Assembly: GCA_001828935.1 (NCBI GenBank)
Contig: MHZX01000089.1
Location: forward strand, 226-51,984
From: Rhodocyclales bacterium RIFCSPLOWO2_02_FULL_63_24
Lineage (GTDB): Bacteria > Pseudomonadota > Gammaproteobacteria > Burkholderiales > Rhodocyclaceae
Direction of reading: 5' to 3'
Length of the DNA: 51,759 nucleotides
Shown here: piece by piece, positions 45,987 to 51,759 of the stretch
Layout of the letters: every line of letters starts with the position of its first letter
Numbering within the stretch: position 1 is the stretch's first letter
The notes under the pieces: generated by a model
Told to the model about the DNA's origin: nothing
The model's database searches: none
What the model saw: the letters and a program-made list of their open reading frames with translations, nothing else
Position numbers and translations under genes: made by a program

Positions 45987-46355
45987 ATGAAGCGACGAAC
46001 AAAAGTTTCCCCGGCGGCACTGGTCATCTCGCCGGGGAGCCGGAGCGAAGGAGGGATTCGTCTCGGCGAGACGCAAGGACTCGTGGCCCCGGTGCCGAGT
46101 AAAACGACGACGGTCACGCTCCGCCTTTCGGGTCAGTGGCACGTTTTGTGGGAGCGACTCAGGGCGTCCGTGCCGGATGTAAGCGATGCTGAACTCCTGC
46201 GGCAAGGGGTGGCGCTTCGAATGGCCTTGGCCGCCGTAGATGGCAAAGGGCAGCGGCCGAAAGCCTTCATACAGTTCCACGATCAGGCCGGAAAGCTCAC
46301 CACCGTTGATTTGGAGGAACACGTCGGCATCCGAGCATCGGAAGACAAGGGCTGA
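45987..46355 (+). CDS. Small RHH-like putative DNA-binding protein
   Basis: This 122-residue protein has a basic N-terminus and a central segment with the layout of a ribbon-helix-helix domain: a strand (TVTLRLSG), helix (WHVLWERLRAS) and second helix (DAELLRQGVALRMALAAV). No clear family match is recognised, so the fold is tentative. It lies opposite the Slam-like operon with the 28-bp inverted repeat in between, and could regulate both directions. The ribosome-binding site is weak. Confidence 0.6.
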   Translation: MKRRTKVSPAALVISPGSRSEGGIRLGETQGLVAPVPSKTTTVTLRLSGQWHVLWERLRASVPDVSDAELLRQGVALRMALAAVDGKGQRPKAFIQFHDQAGKLTTVDLEEHVGIRASEDKG

Positions 46356-46513
46356 CGCATGCCATTGACAACCGGGCACGTTCTCACGACAATTCTTGAA
46401 AGTTTCAATACCGGGAAAGGAGACGCAAGCGCTCGCGAAGGGTGAGCAGACCGGGCCGTTCAGTCACACTGCCCATGTCAATAGTTCCGCGCGGAAATCG
46501 ACATGGGGGTGCA

Positions 46514-46717
46514 ATGAAGAAGACCCGAAAGACGATTCCGCTGACACAGCGGGTAATACAGAAACTCCTGCGCCGATCCCGGACTCTGGCGGGATTTGAG
46601 ATCGCAGTGACTTTAGAAACAGATTCAATGGATGAAAGCGGGCGCGGGAGAAGGCCGCGCGGCTTGAATGCAGAATCCCTGTCATCGCCCATGCCGATCC
46701 GCAAGGGCTCTAAGTGA
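46514..46717 (+). CDS. Possible small basic protein
   Basis: A 67-codon frame begins at ATG 46514 with a GGGGG tract a few bases upstream. The product is basic (MKKTRKTIPLTQRVIQKLLR at the start) with an acidic middle. No family is recognised, and a frame on the opposite strand also spans the region, so the coding status is doubtful. It lies between the RHH-like gene and the terminator before the second ATPase. Confidence 0.3.
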   Translation: MKKTRKTIPLTQRVIQKLLRRSRTLAGFEIAVTLETDSMDESGRGRRPRGLNAESLSSPMPIRKGSK

Positions 46718-46837
46718 CACTGGCAGTACCGCTTGACGACTGACGTGTTCTTGGCCTCACTGATAAAAGGCCAATGCAACATCGCAATCCGCTCTTGGCA
46801 CCACTGGGCCTTTCTGCAGAAGGCTCCGCACACTCTC

Positions 46838-46866
46838 CGGGCAGGTATTCCTGCCCGATATTTTTT
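46838..46866 (+). terminator. Rho-independent terminator
   Basis: CGGGCAGG and CCTGCCCG form an 8-bp stem around a TATT loop, followed by ATA and six T residues. It would end plus-strand transcripts from the RHH-like region before the second VirD4-like ATPase gene. Confidence 0.85.
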
Positions 46867-46948
46867 GCTCGACGTGTAGCTGTAGCCACGCATCTGGAGC
46901 AACTTTCGACGCCTTACCCCGCATCCCCTTTCTCCCTACTCTGGGGAG

Positions 46949-48109
46949 ATGCCGGATATCTCATACTTCGGGAAGACCAATACGCGAGAACCGCATAAGG
47001 TTTTCGGCATCAAGCAGGCAGACCGGCTGTCTCATCTCTATGCGATAGGGAAGACCGGAACGGGGAAGTCGACGCTCCTTGAGACTTTGCTCAAGCAGGA
47101 CATCGAAGCCGGACGAGGTTTCGCCCTCATCGATCCGCACGGGGACTTGGCGCAGCGGATCGCGGCGTATGCCGGGAGCGTGCGCCCAGACTCACTCATC
47201 TACCTGAACGCCGCTGACCGCAACCAGCCATTTGGATACAACCCGCTCAGGAAAGTTACCCCCTCGAAAATCCCTCTTGCCGTCTCGGGCCTCCTCGAAG
47301 TATTCAAGAAACGCTGGAGCGATGCTTGGGGCGTGCGCATGGAGCATGTCCTCCGGAATGCGCTCTTTGCGCTCATCGAGAAGGGTGACGCGACGCTCCC
47401 GGATGTCCTACGCCTCCTCACGGACAAGGGATACCGAAAAGACGTGGTGCAGGGCTTGACCAACGAACCCGTGAAGACGTTCTGGAAAGACGAATACCCG
47501 AAGTATTCATTCCGCTATCTGACCGACGCCATCGCACCGATCCAGAACAAGATCGGCGCATTCATTTCCGACCCCATCCTTCATCGGCTCATCACGGCTC
47601 CACCCGTTGATCTCCGTTTCAGAAAGATCATGGATGACGGGCAAATGCTCGTAGTCAATCTCGCTAAGGGCTCGCTCGGCGAAGATAGCTCCTCGCTTCT
47701 TGGGGCACTGCTGGTGACTACGATCGGACTCGCGGCTTTCAGTCGTGCCGACACCCCCCAAGCATCGCTCCGCCCCTTCTATGTCTATCTCGACGAGTTC
47801 CAGGAGTTCACCACCCTCGCTGTCGCGAATATGGTGTCCGAGCTTCGAAAGTACGGCATTGCGCTCACCCTGAGCCATCAGAACCTGGCGCAGCTTGAAC
47901 CGGATGTCCGCCATGGCGTGCTCGGCAACGTGGGCACGATGATCGCTTTCCGTCTCGGGCCGGAAGACGCCCAGGTGCTTGCGCGGGAGTTCCAGCCGAC
48001 CTTCACTGAAGAGGATTTGGTGAATCTTCCCAATCGCAGCATCTATCTCAAGCTCATGATCGACGGCGCACCGTCGCGAGCATTCAGCGCGACGACGATC
48101 AAACGATAG
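46949..48109 (+). CDS. VirD4/HerA-like DNA-transfer ATPase (short form)
   Basis: This 386-residue ATPase has Walker A AIGKTGTGKSTLLE (residues 34-41 core), the IDPHGDLAQRI sequence typical of the family, Walker B FYVYLDEFQEF and the motif LTLSHQNLAQLEPDVR. It differs from the 916-residue ATPase in the same island and lacks N-terminal membrane helices and a C-terminal extension. Members of this group are annotated as type IV secretion conjugative DNA-transfer proteins, but here no relaxase, VirB genes or oriT is seen. The start codon follows GGGGAG directly, too close for normal initiation, so the start is not certain. Confidence 0.85.
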   Translation: MPDISYFGKTNTREPHKVFGIKQADRLSHLYAIGKTGTGKSTLLETLLKQDIEAGRGFALIDPHGDLAQRIAAYAGSVRPDSLIYLNAADRNQPFGYNPLRKVTPSKIPLAVSGLLEVFKKRWSDAWGVRMEHVLRNALFALIEKGDATLPDVLRLLTDKGYRKDVVQGLTNEPVKTFWKDEYPKYSFRYLTDAIAPIQNKIGAFISDPILHRLITAPPVDLRFRKIMDDGQMLVVNLAKGSLGEDSSSLLGALLVTTIGLAAFSRADTPQASLRPFYVYLDEFQEFTTLAVANMVSELRKYGIALTLSHQNLAQLEPDVRHGVLGNVGTMIAFRLGPEDAQVLAREFQPTFTEEDLVNLPNRSIYLKLMIDGAPSRAFSATTIKR

Positions 48110-48173
48110 CGACGTTGCACGGGAGTGCATGTCTCGCATCCGTTTCAGAGTAGGCGATAGGCATAATCATAAA

Positions 48174-48206
48174 TGTCGGACTGTTCTTTACGAAAGGAAT
48201 CCGACA
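48174..48206 (+). promoter_or_regulatory. Hairpin enclosing the ribosome-binding site of the RadC-like gene
   Basis: TGTCGGA (48174-48180) and TCCGACA (48200-48206) pair perfectly, and the second arm ends at the A of the start codon. AAAGGA is in the loop region. Folding of this leader could limit translation; this is a prediction from pairing only. Confidence 0.4.
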
Positions 48207-48766
48207 TGAACATTCAACATCTCACCGACCTGGAATTACTTGCCGTTCTCATAGGTGAAAAGGCAGCACAGAAACTACTGCAAAGGAGTTTGGCAACGCT
48301 TCTGGTCGACGATGCTGAGCAGCAGCATCCGCGAATCGCAGCCGCTCGGGAGCTAATAACACGGGCACTCAAGGAGGAACTAAAGCGCTCCTCGGTACTT
48401 GCGAGCCCGGAAGCCGCGCGGGACTTTGTTCGGCTGCTGTTGATCGGGAAAGAGTATGAAGTGTTCGTCGTTCTCTTTCTCGATGCTCAAAACCGCGTCA
48501 TCGAAAGCGAAGAACTCTTTCGCGGTACGCTCACCCAGACGGCGGTGTACCCGCGAGAAGTGGTCAAGCGGGCGCTACGTTTTAACGCAGGGGGTGTCAT
48601 CTTCGCCCACAACCATCCCTCAGGCGTTGCTGAAACGAGCAGAGCGGATGAACTCCTGACACAGTCGCTCAAGCAGGCCCTGGCGCTGGTGGACATCAAG
48701 GTGCTCGATCACTTTGTGGCGGCGGGGAATGTGATGCTGAGTTTCGCGGAGAGAGGGTTGCTGTAG
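48206..48766 (+). CDS. RadC-like JAB/JAMM domain protein
   Basis: This 186-residue protein has the JAMM metal motif of RadC-like proteins: Glu in GKEYEVF, then [17 protein letters not shown] with His135, His137, Ser139 and Asp148. The length and N-terminal helix match the short RadC homologues often carried by plasmids, phages and islands; despite the name, a role in repair is not established. It starts at ATG 48206, with AAAGGA seven bases before it. It lies 96 bases after the second VirD4-like ATPase and is followed by a terminator. Confidence 0.92.
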   Translation: MNIQHLTDLELLAVLIGEKAAQKLLQRSLATLLVDDAEQQHPRIAAARELITRALKEELKRSSVLASPEAARDFVRLLLIGKEYEVFVVLFLDAQNRVIESEELFRGTLTQTAVYPREVVKRALRFNAGGVIFAHNHPSGVAETSRADELLTQSLKQALALVDIKVLDHFVAAGNVMLSFAERGLL

Positions 48767-48789
48767 CGGAAACGCATCTGTTCTTCTTT

Positions 48790-48815
48790 GCCGCCCCGAA
48801 CGGGGCGGCTTTGTT
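48790..48815 (+). terminator. Rho-independent terminator after the RadC-like gene
   Basis: GCCGCCCCG / CGGGGCGGC forms a 9-bp stem with a two-base AA centre (some inner pairs probably open as loop), followed by TTTGTT. It lies 24 bases after the stop codon of the RadC-like gene. Confidence 0.8.
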
Positions 48816-48910
48816 ATCCCCAGATGTTCTAACGGTCTTTGATTTCCACTCGCCATAGCAGTATGCTGAAATGTTAGAGGCTCTTTTCATCATCTGAGGG
48901 AGGGGTTGTC

Positions 48911-50110
48911 ATGCGCCTATGTCGCTATGCATTCCTTGCACTCTCTGCGCTCTTAGCGCACCCAGTGTTCGCGAAATGCGAATTCAAAGATCCACGGCAA
49001 CAGCAGCAGTGCATTCAGCAAGAACAAGCACAGCAGCAAGCCCAGCAACGGCAACAGCAGTTGCTACAGGCACAGCAGGCGCAACAGCGCGCTCAAGAAC
49101 AACAACGGCAGCAGCAAATCCTACAACAACAGCAAGAGCAGTCTCGGCGCGCACAGGAACAGCAGCGCCAACAACTGGAGGCGCAGCAGCAGGCGGCGGC
49201 GCAACGGCAAACCGAGGCGACTCGCAGGCAACAAGAGCAGGCGCATAGGGCAGGTCTGGAGCGTCAGCGCCAAGTCGAAGAAGCTCGCAAGCAACAGGAG
49301 CTTGCACGCCAGGCGGAAGAGCAGCGCCGGCAACAGGCACAGCAAAGAACCAGTCCTGCGCCGGCAGTGTCTCGCGCCGCAGGAATGACCGCCGTTACGC
49401 TCGGGAATGGTCAGCGTGCGTTTGTGAACTCACAGGGAGCCTTCTTCGATTCCAGCGGCAACCAAATCACACATCAGAGCGTTGCTGCGGCCACGAAAGG
49501 GACTCCAATAATCACAGCAGTACCAGCAATGCTTCCGCCAGTGCCGGTTCAGGGGATCAGCCCGAATCGAGGAAATACGGGAGTTGCTACGGTATCGAAT
49601 ATGCCACAGGCTATTCCCACGCTACCAAGCAAGCTTGTTGTTAATCCACCTTCAACACAAACAGCGATCAGCAGCACCCCTCGGGTACCAGCGTCTGCGC
49701 CGATAGCGTTCCCAACGGCAACCTCGACAGTACATCGCGGGCCGGTCCAAGAGATTGGTACTCGTCGAACTACTTCTGCACCAATGACTCCATCGACTCA
49801 GGAGTTGCAGAAATACGGAGTTGAACAACTCGCGTCGATGCCAAGAGAGCAGTTGGTCAACCTGTCCGCTGATCAGCGACAACACCTGAACAACTATCTT
49901 TCTGGGAGAGCCAATGCTGCGAAATATGAAGCGGAGGCAAACAAATCGGTTGTGTCCCGTTTTGTGCAGGAATTGCCGCGACAAACAGTGAAGGTCACTG
50001 CTGGTGCAGTCGTCGGTGCAGGCCAAGTAGCAGTTGAAACAGGGAAGGCCGCCTTTGATGCCGGACAACGAGTCGGTACACCTATCGGAACAGCTCTGTT
50101 GGAACTGTAG
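48911..50110 (+). CDS. Secreted Gln-rich protein, N-terminal part of a frameshifted polymorphic toxin
   Basis: The frame gives 399 residues: a signal peptide (MRLCRYAFLALSALLAHPVFA), an extremely Gln/Arg/Ala-rich helical segment (about 25-145), a short beta-like part (GNGQRAFVNSQGAFFDSSGN), a Ser/Thr/Pro-rich linker and a Gly/Ala/Val-rich region that stops at TAG 50110. The sequence continues naturally in another frame: GQRVGTPIGTAL here, then VGTVVGDALFDRRALSG from 50101 onward. One missing base near 50093-50100 explains this. The joined protein would have about 664 residues. The frameshift could be real, programmed or a sequencing error. Confidence 0.75.
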   Translation: MRLCRYAFLALSALLAHPVFAKCEFKDPRQQQQCIQQEQAQQQAQQRQQQLLQAQQAQQRAQEQQRQQQILQQQQEQSRRAQEQQRQQLEAQQQAAAQRQTEATRRQQEQAHRAGLERQRQVEEARKQQELARQAEEQRRQQAQQRTSPAPAVSRAAGMTAVTLGNGQRAFVNSQGAFFDSSGNQITHQSVAAATKGTPIITAVPAMLPPVPVQGISPNRGNTGVATVSNMPQAIPTLPSKLVVNPPSTQTAISSTPRVPASAPIAFPTATSTVHRGPVQEIGTRRTTSAPMTPSTQELQKYGVEQLASMPREQLVNLSADQRQHLNNYLSGRANAAKYEAEANKSVVSRFVQELPRQTVKVTAGAVVGAGQVAVETGKAAFDAGQRVGTPIGTALLEL

Positions 50111-50184
50111 TTGGCGATGCTCTGTTCGATCGTAGAGCGCTCTCAGGAGATATTCGCGGGGGTGTTAAGAAGGTCACGGCTGAT

Positions 50185-50904
50185 GTGCGCAGCGGCGCCA
50201 CGAAAGCGTTGCATGCGGGAAGCGCAATCACTAAGGACCCTGTAAAGGTGGCTGGCGAGGTTGCATCGGTTGCGAATAACGTCGCGACACAGTCTGGGCA
50301 AGTCGTATTGACGGGCGCCACGAACTATGGGAACGCCATTAAGCGTGGCGATGGGTATGAGGCAGGACGGATAGTTGGCAGGACGGCCACTGCAACTGCA
50401 CTAATGCTCGAAGGAGTACCCGAAGGCAAAGCGGTGTCGAAGGTCAGTACGATTTTTCACGGGACAGAAAAGCAGGCTCTTAAAAGAGAAGCCGGCACTG
50501 TAGCCACAAAAGCCGAATCAGGAGAAGCGCAACAGCTCACAACAATCGATACGAAGACAAACATTCAAGTTGAGCAAATATCGAATGTGGGCGCAAAGAG
50601 GGGACCAAAGACTGATCCCAATGCGCCACATAATAAGAAGATTCGAGAAACCGCCGATGGAATCACAGACGGGGAAGTTATTGCCGGAGGTGGTCGTCTA
50701 CCTGAAAAGGCAATTCCGACGCCAGGCGGAATCAAGGATTCGAGACGGCCCGATATTCTGGTCAGGAATCCGGATGGGTCAATTAGAGCTATTAACGTCG
50801 GTAAGACAAAGACGGACGGAACACCCATTAAGAGAGAAGCTCAAGCTATTACGGACTTAGAACAAACCGATATTAAGACGGAATTCGTTCCGCTTGACCA
50901 ATGA
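50185..50904 (+). CDS. C-terminal part of the polymorphic toxin (toxin domain)
   Basis: This frame is open from about 50058 and has a GTG at 50185, but it is most likely the continuation of the preceding gene after a frameshift. The first part (GYEAGRIVGRTATATALMLE) resembles the pre-toxin region of polymorphic toxins. The last ~110 residues have the features of a C-terminal toxin domain found in CdiA/Rhs-type proteins: EVIAGGGRLPEKAIPTPGG, SRRPDILVRNPDGSIRAINV and KTDGTPIKREAQAITDLE. An Asp in PDIL and a nearby charged set suggest a nuclease fold, which is inferred. A probable immunity gene starts seven bases after the stop codon. Confidence 0.7.
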   Translation: MRSGATKALHAGSAITKDPVKVAGEVASVANNVATQSGQVVLTGATNYGNAIKRGDGYEAGRIVGRTATATALMLEGVPEGKAVSKVSTIFHGTEKQALKREAGTVATKAESGEAQQLTTIDTKTNIQVEQISNVGAKRGPKTDPNAPHNKKIRETADGITDGEVIAGGGRLPEKAIPTPGGIKDSRRPDILVRNPDGSIRAINVGKTKTDGTPIKREAQAITDLEQTDIKTEFVPLDQ

Positions 50905-50911
50905 CGACACT

Positions 50912-51436
50912 ATGCAAAAATCCATACTACAGTTTCATGCGTTGCCGGAAGAGGTGATTTCCAGGCTGAACACCATAGTTAGCGACACGTATGTTGTTGC
51001 GGGCATTCGCCTAGGACCTCCATTTATGATAGATGATCTTTCCTGGCCCGTTCCTCTCGGCACGTCGGCGGATCGACTTGTGATAGGAACTCTTGATTTC
51101 GATAAAACAGCAACATCACTCCAAACCTTCGCCGAGAGAAACCACGATTGTTTGTATGTGGAGCTTCCATTTCTAGGGACTAATGGTTTAATCGAAGGTT
51201 CTATTGGTTACGTTGTTGGGAATGGCTCAGGGGTTGCAAAGAATTGGGCCGCAATTGTCAATAAATTTAAGAAGACCCTATTCATGGGTGGAGTTGCGAT
51301 CAACCCTATATCTGGCGGAAGAGCGGTAATGAAATCTCACCGATTTAGTGAAGGTGCTCTCAAGCTGCAACGAACTGGGACTGTCATGAGACCTTCTGCT
51401 GGTAATGCCGTAGTAATGCTGGATGATGTCAAATAG
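50912..51436 (+). CDS. Probable immunity protein
   Basis: This 174-residue cytoplasmic protein begins at ATG 50912, seven bases after the toxin stop (a TTG at 50894 would overlap the toxin gene). It has no signal peptide or membrane segment and no recognised family; the middle reads GYVVGNGSGVAKNWAAIVNK. The position directly after a polymorphic toxin domain, its size and lower GC are those of an immunity gene. Assignment rests on position. Confidence 0.65.
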   Translation: MQKSILQFHALPEEVISRLNTIVSDTYVVAGIRLGPPFMIDDLSWPVPLGTSADRLVIGTLDFDKTATSLQTFAERNHDCLYVELPFLGTNGLIEGSIGYVVGNGSGVAKNWAAIVNKFKKTLFMGGVAINPISGGRAVMKSHRFSEGALKLQRTGTVMRPSAGNAVVMLDDVK

Positions 51437-51576
51437 TTGAAAAAGAAACATATGGTTGACTAACTCACACTCCGTGTGAGCCGCTTGTACGTCGTGGAAT
51501 GTCTCAACAATAATTCTTCCTTCGTTTCAGTTTACCGTTGTGCCATTTTAGAATCCGTGAAGAATGGGGGCTCAAT

Positions 51577-51759
51577 ATGGGGAATCCGCTATTGTTAGCC
51601 GCCTGTGTGATGATGTTTGGCTATGTTCCGTTAGCGGCTGCCGACCAAGATGCCAGCGATAAAAACACTGTCAACTTTCCTGCGGCTGTCGCGGCTCAAA
51701 TTCAAAGCCAGTTGGAGTCGAGATTCCCGTTAGCCGGAACAACCCCGGATAGTACCGAT
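51577..51759 (+). CDS. Secreted protein, N-terminal part only
   Basis: ATG 51577 opens a frame that continues past the window edge (61 codons visible). It starts with a signal peptide (GNPLLLAACVMMFGYVPLAA, cleavage near AAA-DQD), followed by a polar mature part (NFPAAVAAQIQSQLESRFPL). GGGGG lies a few bases upstream. Nothing more can be said about function. It is co-oriented with the toxin/immunity genes, 140 bases after the immunity gene. Confidence 0.6.
   Translation, partial: MGNPLLLAACVMMFGYVPLAAADQDASDKNTVNFPAAVAAQIQSQLESRFPLAGTTPDSTD

Larger units (their letters stand above)
30512..51759. mobile_element. Genomic island inserted in comM (left end; right end outside window)
   Basis: From near 30512 rightwards, gene content and composition change: comM is cut, GC falls (most clearly between about 31 and 38 kb), and the genes are mobile-element-like (VirD4/HerA-like ATPases, RadC-like protein, toxin/immunity pair, secretion operon). 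comM is a known insertion target, for example for AbaR islands in Acinetobacter. No integrase, transposase, relaxase or terminal repeat is visible in this part, so the element type is unresolved. The boundary is placed by loss of ComM homology and may be off by some bases. Confidence 0.75.

Noticed and set aside
46405..46902. 165-codon minus-strand frame between the RHH-like gene and the second ATPase
   Set aside because: No ribosome-binding site, no recognisable motif, and it spans a plus-strand terminator; coding is unlikely.
48980..49350. Repeated CAG/CAA tract considered as a CRISPR-like or satellite repeat
   Set aside because: It is a compositional effect of a Gln-rich coding region without regular units or spacers.

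Overview
The window reads as about 30.5 kb of GC-rich bacterial chromosome followed by about 21 kb of an inserted mobile region that runs off the right edge. Gene content and order (argS followed by a SPOR-domain protein, a DsbA-type oxidoreductase and an SDR enzyme; ubiB; a NodI-type ABC ATPase without other nodulation genes; many two-component proteins) suggest a betaproteobacterium, probably in or near the Rhodocyclaceae. This is inferred from gene content only; no rRNA or marker search was possible.

Chromosomal part (1-30.5 kb). From the left: the end of an ABC-2 transporter ATPase; a receiver-TPR response regulator; a minus-strand cluster (alpha/beta hydrolase, thioredoxin-like [2Fe-2S] ferredoxin, MazG-like pyrophosphohydrolase, VanZ-like protein, a J-domain/trypsin-like fusion, a sodium:solute symporter, UbiB); the plus-strand run argS, SPOR protein, dsbA, SDR; a two-component pair (7TM histidine kinase plus a hemerythrin-receiver-winged-helix regulator); pirin and a WrbA-like flavoprotein divergent from a LysR regulator and an MFS transporter; three small proteins, two of which share a C-terminal tail; a PatZ-like protein acetyltransferase; a nucleotidyltransferase with a small partner; an EF-hand membrane protein with a metallo-beta-lactamase hydrolase; and a large hybrid kinase with PAS, two receivers and HPt.

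Mobile part (about 30.5 kb to the end). Only the 3' part of comM is present. Its coding homology stops abruptly near 30511 at the Pro-Cys-Pro-Cys-Gly motif, and base composition changes there. The island carries: (i) a double-HTH regulator at its edge; (ii) a minus-strand unit of a multi-pass membrane protein and a 1112-residue protein with an HExxH zinc-protease signature, joined by an ATGA overlap, and followed by a 29-residue lipoprotein, a membrane-anchored coiled-coil protein and a small secreted Lys/Glu-rich protein; (iii) a coiled-coil protein built on 63-bp tandem repeats; (iv) two different VirD4/HerA-like ATPases, one with a possible C-terminal nuclease domain, but no relaxase or mating-pair genes in view; (v) a Slam/type 11 secretion-like operon: peptidoglycan-binding lipoprotein, TPR/beta-barrel translocator, and a secreted cargo with a C39-like cysteine peptidase domain and a C-terminal small-barrel domain; (vi) a RadC-like JAMM protein; (vii) a Gln-rich secreted polymorphic toxin interrupted by an apparent frameshift, followed by a probable immunity gene.

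The best candidates for undescribed biology are the membrane-protein/HExxH-protein pair, the Slam-like operon with a peptidase-like cargo, and the toxin/immunity locus, all on the element inserted in comM.
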